Source: Deinococcales bacterium (lineage in GTDB: Bacteria; Deinococcota; Deinococci; Deinococcales; Trueperaceae). Taken from it: 64,000 nt of DNA. Under the pieces are notes generated by a model, which worked only from the letters and a program-made list of their open reading frames with translations, was not told the origin of the DNA and made no database searches. Position numbers and translations under genes: made by a program. The stretch is taken from the NCBI GenBank assembly GCA_012515535.1, contig JAAYYF010000077.1:1-64000 (forward strand), read 5' to 3'. Below are positions 24,260 to 31,781 of the stretch, piece after piece (positions within the stretch are counted from its first letter, which is position 1; each line of letters starts with the position of its first letter).

Positions 24260-25255
24260 CTAGCGGTAGTGCGGGGGCGAGAAGCCGCCGTCGTCGCACG
24301 GCTCGGCCGCCACGTGCTCCCACCAGAGCCAGACCGGGCGCGCCACGCTCGCGAGCCGGGCGGCGTACTCGGCGGCGCGCTCGCCCTCGGCACCACCCTC
24401 CAGCCACTCGCGGAAGCCCTCGGACAGGCGGCGGGCGCGCACGAACGGCGCCACGTCGCGCACCGTGGCGTGGGGGTGGTCGAGCAGCAGGGCGTGGTGG
24501 CGGGCCACGCGCCGGGCGTCGCGCGCCACGCGCGCCGCGCTGAACGGGGGGAGCACGGCGGCGGTGTTGTCGGGGTACTGGCGGTAGAGCATGCGTGGCT
24601 CGCGGTCGAAGGCGAAGCTCGCGCCGGCGAGGTAGGCGCGGCTGGCCACCAGCCAGTCGACCAGCACCGCCTCGGCCGGCACGGGCAGGCAGGCGGCCAG
24701 CACCGCCGAGCGGTAGGCGCTGTTGCCGAACCCGAAGGCGTTGACGCGCGCGAGCCACGCCGCGTCGGCTAGGTCAGGGGCGGCGGCGCCCGGCAGCGCC
24801 GCCGCCTGCTCCGGGGCGAGGGTGAAGACGGCCCCCGGCAGCGGCTGGCCGCTGAAGTCGGTGATGTGGAGCGCGCAGGCGTGCACGTCGGCCGTCTCCA
24901 GGCCCCTGGCGGCGGCGGCCAGGTGGCCCGGCAGCGGCAGGTCGTCGGCGTCGATCAGCACCACGCCGGCGTAGGCGCGCGTGAGGCGCGCCAGGGCGTC
25001 CGAGCGCAGCGAGGCCGGCGTGGCGCCCGGCGCCGCCGGCAGGTAGCGCACCCGCGGGTGGTCGCCCACCACGGCGCGCACCTGCGCCTCGCACACGTCG
25101 TCGAGGCTGAAGTACGCCTCGAAGCCCGGCCCTAGCTGGGTGCGGAGGCTGTCCCAGTACTCCGGCAGGTGCTGGAGCGCGTCGGGGTAGAGGACGGTGT
25201 AGACGGCCAGCGCGGCGTCCTCGCCGGCGCGCACCGGGTCGGCGGCGCCGCTCAC
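24260..25255 (-). CDS. Glycosyltransferase family 2-like protein
   Basis: A predicted cytoplasmic glycosyltransferase of 331 residues. The start of a GT-A fold is visible (LAVYTVLYPDALQHLPEYWD), with the metal-binding motif VLIDADDLPLPGH near residue 100 and a helical C-terminal half. It begins at GTG 25255, overlapping the stop of the NeuD-like gene (GTGA); the longer open frame upstream is a shadow of that gene. Its place between NeuD and NeuB suggests it handles the nonulosonic acid or a linked sugar. The similarity is general, so donor and acceptor are unknown. Confidence 0.65.
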   Translation of the reverse strand: MSGAADPVRAGEDAALAVYTVLYPDALQHLPEYWDSLRTQLGPGFEAYFSLDDVCEAQVRAVVGDHPRVRYLPAAPGATPASLRSDALARLTRAYAGVVLIDADDLPLPGHLAAAARGLETADVHACALHITDFSGQPLPGAVFTLAPEQAAALPGAAAPDLADAAWLARVNAFGFGNSAYRSAVLAACLPVPAEAVLVDWLVASRAYLAGASFAFDREPRMLYRQYPDNTAAVLPPFSAARVARDARRVARHHALLLDHPHATVRDVAPFVRARRLSEGFREWLEGGAEGERAAEYAARLASVARPVWLWWEHVAAEPCDDGGFSPPHYR

Positions 25256-25869
25256 GCCTCGCGGGCCGGCACGCCCACCACGGTGGCGCCGTCGGGCACG
25301 TCCTTCGTCACCACGGCGCCCGCGCCCACCCTGCACCAGCGGCCCACGCGCCGCCCCGGCAGGACGGTGGCGCCGGAGCCGATCAGGCTGCCCTCGCCCA
25401 CGGTCACGCCGCCCGCCAGCACCGCCCCGGGCGCCACGTGCGCGAACGCCCCCACCCGGCAGTCGTGGTCCACCACGCAGGAGCTGTTGAGGATGGCGTG
25501 CGCGCCGATCGACGCGCCCGGCTGCACGTTGGCGAGCGCGAACACCACCGCGCCCTCGCCCACCTCGACCCCCTCGGCCACCGACGCCCGCGGGTGCACC
25601 ACGGAGGTCCACGCCGCGGCGGTCAGCTGGCCCGCCACCTGGTGGCGGACGGCGTTGTCGCCGATGGCGACCACCGCCCGCGCGCCTTCCCGGAGCGCGG
25701 CGACGGTGCCGACGACCGGCGCGCCCAGCACGTGGCTGCCGTGGCGCTCGGGGCGCTCGTCGAACAGGCCGGCGACCAGCAGCCCGGCCGCGCGCGCCGT
25801 GGCGACGATCACCTTGGCGTGCCCGCCCGAGCCCACGACCCACAGCTCCGCGGGCGTGGCTTCGCTCAT
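25252..25869 (-). CDS. NeuD/PglD-family sugar O- or N-acetyltransferase
   Basis: A left-handed beta-helix acetyltransferase of 205 residues. The N-terminal Rossmann part (ELWVVGSGGHAKVIVATARA) binds the sugar nucleotide. From about residue 85 hexapeptide repeats follow (HPRASVAEGVEVGEGAVVFA, then CVVDHDCRVGAFAHVAPGA), with the probable catalytic histidine in VVDHDC. In PglD the same fold N-acetylates UDP-4-amino sugars; in NeuD it O-acetylates sialic acid. Here either could supply the acyl group of the nonulosonate. It overlaps the DUF4910 stop (ATGA) and the glycosyltransferase start. Confidence 0.85.
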   Translation of the reverse strand: MSEATPAELWVVGSGGHAKVIVATARAAGLLVAGLFDERPERHGSHVLGAPVVGTVAALREGARAVVAIGDNAVRHQVAGQLTAAAWTSVVHPRASVAEGVEVGEGAVVFALANVQPGASIGAHAILNSSCVVDHDCRVGAFAHVAPGAVLAGGVTVGEGSLIGSGATVLPGRRVGRWCRVGAGAVVTKDVPDGATVVGVPAREA

Positions 25870-27176
25870 CGGCCGTCCCGCGCTTCCAGCAGGCCCGCGG
25901 CGCTCAGGGCGCGGGCGGCGTCCTGGACCGCCTCGAACGGCAGGCGGCTGCGCGCGGCGATCGCCAGCAGGTCGTGGTGCCCGTCCGCCAGGTTCAGCGT
26001 CCAGAAGAGCGCGTCGGCGGCGCCGACGTTGCGCGCGGCCACCGTCGCGGTCGGGTAGAGGCCGCGCCGGCCCAGTTGAGGTTCTCCGTACGGCACCCGG
26101 CTACTGTAGACGACGTTGCCGTCGAGCACGCGGCAGATGCGGTAGTAGGCGTCGAGGGTGCGCTGCACCGCCGCCAGGTCCACGAACGCCTTGTCGTCGC
26201 GCGAGGTGTGGTACTCGGGGTAGGTGCCGTACATCGTGCGCACGAGGCTGCCGACGGGCAGCCGGAAGCCGGGTGAGTTGTACTGCCGCTCGTCGCTCCC
26301 GGTGGGCGCGAAGTCGATCACGCGCGGCGGGCAGGGCTCGCCTTCGAGGTGGGCCAGCACGTGCTCCGCGGCGCGGTCGGCCAGCGAGTCGCCGGCGAAG
26401 GAGCGCTTGTAGGTCAGGCCCGCCGGCCCGCCGGTGCAGGTCACGACGTAGCCGGCCACCACCCGGTCGCGCAGCGCGGCGCCGCGCAGGTGCAGGTAGG
26501 CGATGGCGCCGATGGTCTCGGGCGCGAAGACGAAACGGTAGCTCAGCCGGCGCTCGGGGAGGCGCGCCAGGCGGGCGTAGAGGAACGCGGCCACCAACGG
26601 GCCCGACAGCTCGTTGTTCGCCATCGACGGGTGGCAGGTGTAGGTCGAGACCAGCACCTCCTGCTCGCTGGCGCCGGGCAGGAGGCACTCCGAGAGCGTG
26701 AGCGAGCCCGGCTCCAGGCGGCTGTCGATCACCACCTCGTACTCGCCGTCGGGCAGGGCCAGGCGCTGCTCGTGCGTCAGGCAGAAGCCCCAGCGCGGGC
26801 TGTAGTAGCTGGTCACGTAGGGGATGGCGTCGGGCTGCTCCGGCAGGCTGTACAGGTGCGGCTCGAGCTCGGCGCGCGAGAGGCGGCCACGGAACGGCAC
26901 GGAGTAGCCCACCAGGTGCAGCGGCTCGGCGGCGTAGTCGAGCAGACGCCGGCCGTCGGGCGCCACCAGGTAGGCCTGGTCGACGTTCCACTCCAGCGGC
27001 ACCTCCCAGTCGAACACCTGGGTGCCCGAGGGGACCTCGAGGCGCTCGAGCGGGAGCAGCTCCGCCAGCACGTCGTGGGTGCGGCGCACGCCGTCGCCGG
27101 TGATGCTCCGCGGCAGCGGCTGGAGGCGGTCGAACAGCCGTTCCAGCGCCGCGAGCTCTGCAGCCCTGTCTGGCAT
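25866..27176 (-). CDS. DUF4910/DUF2172 aminopeptidase-like protein with C-terminal winged helix
   Basis: A 436-residue protein of the DUF4910 family (zinc-peptidase-like fold with an inserted DUF2172 domain). Recognisable segments are LPRSITGDGVRRT at 22-34, FDWEVPLEWNVDQAYL, and STYTCHPSMANNELSGPLV with candidate metal ligands. FAPETIGAIAYL and FAPTGSDERQYNSPGFRLP are also present. The last 70 residues form a winged-helix segment (DLLAIAARSRLPFEAVQDAA). Such proteins are common in nonulosonate and flagellin-glycosylation loci, but I know of no assigned reaction. It starts at ATG with a TAAGAT box six bases upstream and no Shine-Dalgarno, so it is probably leaderless and the first gene of its operon. 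Confidence 0.8.
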   Translation of the reverse strand: MPDRAAELAALERLFDRLQPLPRSITGDGVRRTHDVLAELLPLERLEVPSGTQVFDWEVPLEWNVDQAYLVAPDGRRLLDYAAEPLHLVGYSVPFRGRLSRAELEPHLYSLPEQPDAIPYVTSYYSPRWGFCLTHEQRLALPDGEYEVVIDSRLEPGSLTLSECLLPGASEQEVLVSTYTCHPSMANNELSGPLVAAFLYARLARLPERRLSYRFVFAPETIGAIAYLHLRGAALRDRVVAGYVVTCTGGPAGLTYKRSFAGDSLADRAAEHVLAHLEGEPCPPRVIDFAPTGSDERQYNSPGFRLPVGSLVRTMYGTYPEYHTSRDDKAFVDLAAVQRTLDAYYRICRVLDGNVVYSSRVPYGEPQLGRRGLYPTATVAARNVGAADALFWTLNLADGHHDLLAIAARSRLPFEAVQDAARALSAAGLLEARDGR

Positions 27177-27182
27177 GGCGCC

Positions 27183-27188
27183 ATCTTA
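27183..27188 (-). promoter_or_regulatory. -10 box TAAGAT of the nonulosonate operon, leaderless arrangement
   Basis: On the minus strand TAAGAT is followed by GGCGCC and the ATG of the DUF4910 gene. The box sits inside the inverted repeat GCGCCA...TGGCGC. On the plus strand TATGAT at 27187-27192 could serve the divergent NodB-like gene. Confidence 0.5.
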
Positions 27189-27277
27189 TGATGTGGCGCA
27201 CAGCGCCCTGAGGTGGAGGTTCCCGTGACGGCCCGTCGGCGGCCGTCGTGGCGGGCGCGGCTCCGGGAGGCGGCTGC

Positions 27278-28612
27278 ATGGCCAACGAACTGCACGTGGT
27301 GCACTGCATCGACACCGAGGGGCCGCTCCACGAGTCGCTCGAGGCCACCTTCGAGCGCGTGGAGGCCATCGCCGGCGTGCGCCTCGCGCCCAGCCGCGCG
27401 ACCCTCGCCAAGCTGCAGCGCGCCGAGCTCGACCTGGGCGGCAAGGAAGAGGTGGTGCGCACCGTCGTCGCCGAGCGGCTGCTGGCCTACAACGACACCT
27501 GGGACAAGGTGGACGCCATGCTCGACGACATGATGAGCCCGGCGTACCGCCAGCGCTACGCCGACCCCGAGGGCCGCCCCTGGACCTACAACTGGTTCTG
27601 CGTGGACCACGTGGGGTACGACGTGAACCCGCGGCGCCGCGACATCGGCTACCACAACGTCTTCGACCGTTACGCCGCGCGCCTGCGCGACGGCCACGCG
27701 CCCGACGAGCTCCACTGGCACGCGCACCCCATGCCCACCTACCGCGAGGCGCACCGCAACGCCACCTCCTACCTGCGCTCGCCGCACGTGCTGGAGACCC
27801 TGGCCCGGCGCGTCATCGACCGGCGCTGGTTCCCGGTGGCGTTCCGCCCCGGCTTCCACGTGGAGCGCCCCGACAGCCACTGGCTCCTCGAGCAGTTCGT
27901 GCCGTTCGACTTCGGCAACCAGGCCATGCCGGGCGACGCCGCCGTCGAGGCGCAGGACGACGTGGCCAACGGCCGCTTCGGCGACTGGCGGCGCGCCGTC
28001 GACGACTGGTCGCACTACCACCCGCACCACGACGACTACCAGGCGCCCGGCGCGTGCCGCCGCGTGATCTTCCGCTGCCTCAACGTCGGCACGCGCTTCC
28101 GGCTCCTCGACGAGCACGAGGTGCGGCGCGCGTTCCGGCGCGCGGCGGCGGGCCACACCACGGTCCTCGCCTTCACGGACCACGACTTCCGCGACATGCG
28201 CCCCGACGTGCACGAGGTGCACACGCTCGTGACGCAGGTCGCCCGCGAGTTCCCGGAGGTGCGCTGGCGCAACTCGGGGGCGCTGGTGGCGGCGCGGGCG
28301 GCGCTCGGGCGCGAGCCCGGCGCGCCGCTCGAGCTGCGCGTCCGCGCCGAGCGCCGCGCCGGCTCGCTGCGCATCGAGGTCAGCGCCGACCGCGACATCT
28401 TCGGCCCGCAGCCGTTCCTGGCGGTCAAGAGCCACGACCAGCGCTACCTGCACGACAACCTCGACATCCAGGAGCCGTTCAGGCGCTGGAGCTACGTGTT
28501 CGACGAGCAGTCGTTCCGCCCCGAGGCCATCGAGGCGTTCGGCCTGGCGGCGGCGGACGCAGCCGGCCAGGTGGCGGTGAGGCTGTTCGGGCCCGACGGC
28601 GCCCCGCTGTGA
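27278..28612 (+). CDS. Divergent NodB/polysaccharide-deacetylase-like protein
   Basis: A 444-residue protein with a barrel-like N-terminal two-thirds. Features that recall NodB/CE4 enzymes are an early DTEG (VVHCIDTEGPLHES near residue 8), a histidine pair LHWHAHPMPTY near residue 150, and FRPGFHVERPDSHWLLEQ near 190. These resemble CE4 motifs 1 to 3 but deviate at key positions. The last quarter looks like a beta domain (LELRVRAERRAGSLRIEVSA). The start ATG has GGGAGG upstream. It is transcribed away from the nonulosonate operon and probably acts on the same glycan. The assignment is tentative. Confidence 0.5.
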   Translation: MANELHVVHCIDTEGPLHESLEATFERVEAIAGVRLAPSRATLAKLQRAELDLGGKEEVVRTVVAERLLAYNDTWDKVDAMLDDMMSPAYRQRYADPEGRPWTYNWFCVDHVGYDVNPRRRDIGYHNVFDRYAARLRDGHAPDELHWHAHPMPTYREAHRNATSYLRSPHVLETLARRVIDRRWFPVAFRPGFHVERPDSHWLLEQFVPFDFGNQAMPGDAAVEAQDDVANGRFGDWRRAVDDWSHYHPHHDDYQAPGACRRVIFRCLNVGTRFRLLDEHEVRRAFRRAAAGHTTVLAFTDHDFRDMRPDVHEVHTLVTQVAREFPEVRWRNSGALVAARAALGREPGAPLELRVRAERRAGSLRIEVSADRDIFGPQPFLAVKSHDQRYLHDNLDIQEPFRRWSYVFDEQSFRPEAIEAFGLAAADAAGQVAVRLFGPDGAPL

Positions 28613-28613
28613 G

Positions 28614-28670
28614 GCCGGGCGCGACGTGGCGGCGCGCTCGGTAGCGGGGCCCCCTGTAGCGGCGCCCGGC
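28614..28670. terminator. Hairpin between converging genes
   Basis: Arms GCCGGGCGC and GCGCCCGGC (9 bp) enclose 39 bases that include the inner palindrome GGGGCCCC, filling the gap between the NodB-like gene and the sugar transferase gene. It may terminate transcription from both sides. Confidence 0.4.
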
Positions 28671-28672
28671 GG

Positions 28673-29302
28673 CTAGCCCTCGCGCGACTCGGGCGCCGAG
28701 GTGCCCAGGAACTCGGGCATCGTCAGGTCGGCGGTGGCGTTCACGTCGGCGGCCCGCAGCACCTTCCAGGCGGTCGCCGCCAGGATCTTGGCGTCCAGCG
28801 CGAACGACAGCCGGTCGACGTAGTCGAGGTCGTAGGCGAACTTCTCGTCCCAGGAGATGGCGTTGCGGCCGTTGACCTGCGCCAGCCCCGTGATGCCCGG
28901 GCGCACGTCGTGCCGGCGCGCCTGCTCCCGCGAGTAGCGGGGCAGGTACTCCATCATCAACGGCCGCGGCCCCACCAGGCTCATCTCGCCCTTGAGGACG
29001 TTGAGCAGCTCGGGCAGCTCGTCGAGGCTGCTCCGCCGCAGGAAGGCGCCCACCCGCGTGGTGCGCAGGTGGTCGTCGAGCGGCTCGCCGCGCTCGTCGA
29101 ACGCCTCGCGCATGGTGCGGAACTTGAGCAGGGTGAAGGGCGCGCCCTTCAGCCCGGGGCGCTGCTGCCGGAACAGCACCGGCGAGCCGTGCGCCAGGTA
29201 GGTGGCCAGCGCCACCGCCAGCAGCAGGGGCGCGAGCACCACCAGCAGCAGGGCGGAGACGCAGACGTCCAGAACCCTCTTGCCCCAACGCCTGTAGAAC
29301 AC
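28673..29302 (-). CDS. Initiating sugar-phosphate transferase (PglC/WecX-type polyprenyl-phosphate glycosyl-1-phosphate transferase)
   Basis: Starts glycan assembly by moving a sugar phosphate from a UDP-sugar to undecaprenyl phosphate. The 209-residue protein has a single reentrant hydrophobic helix ([20 protein letters not shown] at 13-32). The family motifs follow: [36 protein letters not shown] with the catalytic D-E pair, LVGPRPL and [14 protein letters not shown]. The size fits the minimal PglC class rather than the longer WbaP class. The GTG start has GGGAGGGG upstream, and that region can pair with a complementary sequence directly after the preceding stop codon. It is the last gene of the ligase/glycosyltransferase operon. 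Confidence 0.93.
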   Translation of the reverse strand: MFYRRWGKRVLDVCVSALLLVVLAPLLLAVALATYLAHGSPVLFRQQRPGLKGAPFTLLKFRTMREAFDERGEPLDDHLRTTRVGAFLRRSSLDELPELLNVLKGEMSLVGPRPLMMEYLPRYSREQARRHDVRPGITGLAQVNGRNAISWDEKFAYDLDYVDRLSFALDAKILAATAWKVLRAADVNATADLTMPEFLGTSAPESREG

Positions 29303-29398
29303 GGTGATGCCCCTCCCGGCGAGCCGCGCTCGGGTCGCCCCTACCCAGGAGCGCCCGGACCGGCGCCGCTTCCTTCGCTTAGGACCGTCAGGGGCATC
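29303..29398 (-). promoter_or_regulatory. Leader that can fold over the ribosome-binding site of the sugar transferase
   Basis: In the minus-strand RNA, GAUGCCCCU (29398-29390) begins immediately after the stop codon of the upstream glycosyltransferase. It is perfectly complementary to AGGGGCAUC (29314-29306), which contains the Shine-Dalgarno of the transferase. Pairing would hide the start site unless disrupted, for example by ribosomes finishing the upstream gene. The 75 bases between the arms are GC-rich and may fold further. Confidence 0.4.
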
Positions 29399-30580
29399 TT
29401 AATGCCGCTCCGCCGCCGCGGCCGGTGTAGCGCTCTCAGGCGCCGGCGCGGGGGCGAGGAGCAGGCCGAGGTAGCGCTGCGCCACGGCGTCGACCTCGTG
29501 GCGCCCGAGCGCCGCCTCGAGGTCCGCGGCGGGCGGCCGGTCGCCGGCCAGCACCGCCAGGATGGCGCCGGCCATGGCGGCGTCGTCGCCGACGGGCACG
29601 AGCTTGCCGAGCCGGCCGTGGTCGAGCAGCTCGCGCGGGCTGCCCGGGCAGTCGGTGGCCACCACCGGCGTGCCGAGCGCCATCGCCTCCAGCAGCACGT
29701 TGGGCATCCCCTCGGAGCGCGAGGACAACGCCACCACGTCGGCGCGGGCGAGCCACGGGTACGGGTTCGGCCGGAAGCCGGCGAACAGCACGCGCTCCGT
29801 GATGCCCAGCGCGGTCGCCAGCGCCTCGAGCTCGGCGCGCTCCGGGCCGTCGCCCAGCACCGCCAGGCGCACCGGCGCGCGCTCGGCGGCCCGGGCCACC
29901 GCACGCAGCAGCGTGGGGTAGTCCTTCACCGGGTGGAGGCGCCCTGCCGCCACCACCAGCGGCCCGGAGCCCGCGGCCAGCCAGGGGTCGTCCAGCGGCT
30001 CGGCGGCGAGCCGCGCGACGCGCGCGTGCGGCACGGGGTTGGCCACCACGCTGACGCGCTCCGGGGCCAGGCGCCGACGCGCGATCATGTTGCCCCTTAC
30101 GTACTCCGACATGACGACCACGTGATCGGCGCGCCGGTAGCTCGCGCCCAGCAGCCGCCGGATCGCGAAGCCGGCCAGCGAGGGGCGCTCGGCGCGGTCG
30201 GGGTCCGACGCCTGCCTGACGACCAGGCGCGTGGGCGCCCGCGCCAGGGCGCGGCTCCAGGCCGCCACCAGGTTGGCGTGGTCCAGGGTCGAGAGCAGCG
30301 CGGCCGGCCGCCGGCGCCGCAGGTACGCGACCAGCGCGGGCAGCGCGGCCAGCACGCCGCGGCCGCCGAGCTCGCGCACCGGCACCGCCGGGTCGAGCTC
30401 GGCCAGCCGTGGCCCGAACGCGCGCGCCAGCAGCACCTCGACCCGGAGGCCGCGCGCGTGGAAGGCGTTGGCCAGCTGGACCATCACGTTCTCGGCGCCG
30501 CCCCCCTCGAGCGCCGGCAGGAACAAGGCGACGTGCGGCGCACCCTCGGCGCCGGCGCCCGTCTCGCCCTCAGGCCGCAT
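29399..30580 (-). CDS. Glycosyltransferase family 4
   Basis: A GT-B glycosyltransferase of 393 residues. The N-terminal part has a glycine-rich donor/acceptor loop (FLPALEGGGAENVMVQLANA, near residue 20). The C-terminal Rossmann domain shows VVAAGRLHPVKDYPTLLRA, LGDGPERAELEALA, FAGFRPNPYPWLARADVVA and the EX7E-like region SSRSEGMPNVLLEAMALGTPVV. It overlaps the ligase gene by 11 bases and ends directly before the leader of the sugar transferase. The sugar donor is unknown. Confidence 0.92.
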   Translation of the reverse strand: MRPEGETGAGAEGAPHVALFLPALEGGGAENVMVQLANAFHARGLRVEVLLARAFGPRLAELDPAVPVRELGGRGVLAALPALVAYLRRRRPAALLSTLDHANLVAAWSRALARAPTRLVVRQASDPDRAERPSLAGFAIRRLLGASYRRADHVVVMSEYVRGNMIARRRLAPERVSVVANPVPHARVARLAAEPLDDPWLAAGSGPLVVAAGRLHPVKDYPTLLRAVARAAERAPVRLAVLGDGPERAELEALATALGITERVLFAGFRPNPYPWLARADVVALSSRSEGMPNVLLEAMALGTPVVATDCPGSPRELLDHGRLGKLVPVGDDAAMAGAILAVLAGDRPPAADLEAALGRHEVDAVAQRYLGLLLAPAPAPESATPAAAAERH

Positions 30581-31781
30581 CGGCAGCGCTCCGCGCGCGG
30601 ACGGGCCGCGTGAGCCGCAGGTAGACCGCGTGGTCGAGGGTGGCGGCCACCAGCACGAACCAGGTGACGCGCTGGTAGTGCCAGGTGGCGGGCAGCTGCG
30701 CCAGCAGCAGCATCAGCAGCAGCACGGTGTGCAGGGCGGCGTAGCGGCGCGCCTCCGGGGGCGCCCGGCCGCTGAGCAGCGTGGCGTACGGCCAGAAGGC
30801 CACGACGAAGAGCAGCAGGAACAGCGCCGGCCCGAGCGGCCCCAGCTCGACCAGCAGCGCGAGGAACGAGTTGTGCGCCGACCGCGCGCTGCCCAGGGTG
30901 GGCACCACGGCCCGGTTGAAGTTGCCCGCGCCGGCGCCGAGGGCGGGGTCCAGCAGCCACGCCTCGACGCCCGCCCCCCAGATCCAGCCGCGGCCGCTGA
31001 AGTCGCCCCCCTCGACCTCCGTGAGCGTGCCCGCCAGGCGCCGCAGCGTGCGTTCGGGCAGCGTGGTGGCGAACGCCGCCACCACGGCCACCAGCACGGT
31101 CAGGATCACGACCTTCACGACCGGCTTGGCGCGCACGATCAGCACGATGCAGCCGATCACCACGAGCACGGTGCTGAGGGCGGCGCTACGGGAGGCGGTC
31201 AGCGAGATGGCGTAGAGGCTCGCCGGGACCAGCAGGAGCGCCGGCAGCCGCGCCCAGCCGCGGGCGTGCACCGCGGCGTCGAAGGCCATGGGGATGGCCA
31301 GCACCATGTTCAGCGCGGTGTAGTTGGCGTTGGTGTCGAACGCCGTGAAGCGCGACGGGTCCACGGTGGGGTTCTGGTTGAGGTAGTTCCACACCACCGT
31401 GCCGATCGTGAACCAGGTGCCCAGCATGTACGCCCAGCGCAGGCCGCCCGCGCGGGCGGACGTGTCGACGAAGCTCCAGATCAGCCATGCCAGCACCAGC
31501 AGCTGGACGAAGGTGAACGCCTGCATCGCGCTGGCGACGCGGTCGATCCCCCACAGCACGCTCATCGCGCTCCAGGCCACGAACAGCGTGGCGCAGAGCA
31601 GGAACAGGCTGGGCCGCCGCAGGCGGACGGTGTCGCCCGACAGGACGGTGAGCACCCCGAAGGCCGCCACCGCCAGGCCCACCGCCCGGCTCAGGCTCCC
31701 GACGCCCGGCAGCGTGAAGGCCTGGTCGAAGGGGATCGTGAACACGAACAGCCCGAGCAGCCACCGCGTGAGCCGTGGCAT
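30570..31781 (-). CDS. O-antigen ligase/polymerase-like membrane protein
   Basis: A 403-residue protein with about eleven hydrophobic segments and a central extracytoplasmic loop, the layout of Wzy/WaaL ligases. The loop region contains SGRGWIWGAGVEAWLLDP and GAGAGNFNRA, then SAHNSFLALLVELGPLGPALF, which matches the WaaL core motif (histidine followed by N-S-x-L). It would polymerise or transfer lipid-linked glycan outside the cytoplasmic membrane. The start ATG 31781 shares its A with the preceding TGA. A much longer open frame in this phase is a shadow of the neighbouring gene. Confidence 0.88.
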   Translation of the reverse strand: MPRLTRWLLGLFVFTIPFDQAFTLPGVGSLSRAVGLAVAAFGVLTVLSGDTVRLRRPSLFLLCATLFVAWSAMSVLWGIDRVASAMQAFTFVQLLVLAWLIWSFVDTSARAGGLRWAYMLGTWFTIGTVVWNYLNQNPTVDPSRFTAFDTNANYTALNMVLAIPMAFDAAVHARGWARLPALLLVPASLYAISLTASRSAALSTVLVVIGCIVLIVRAKPVVKVVILTVLVAVVAAFATTLPERTLRRLAGTLTEVEGGDFSGRGWIWGAGVEAWLLDPALGAGAGNFNRAVVPTLGSARSAHNSFLALLVELGPLGPALFLLLFVVAFWPYATLLSGRAPPEARRYAALHTVLLLMLLLAQLPATWHYQRVTWFVLVAATLDHAVYLRLTRPVRARSAADAA

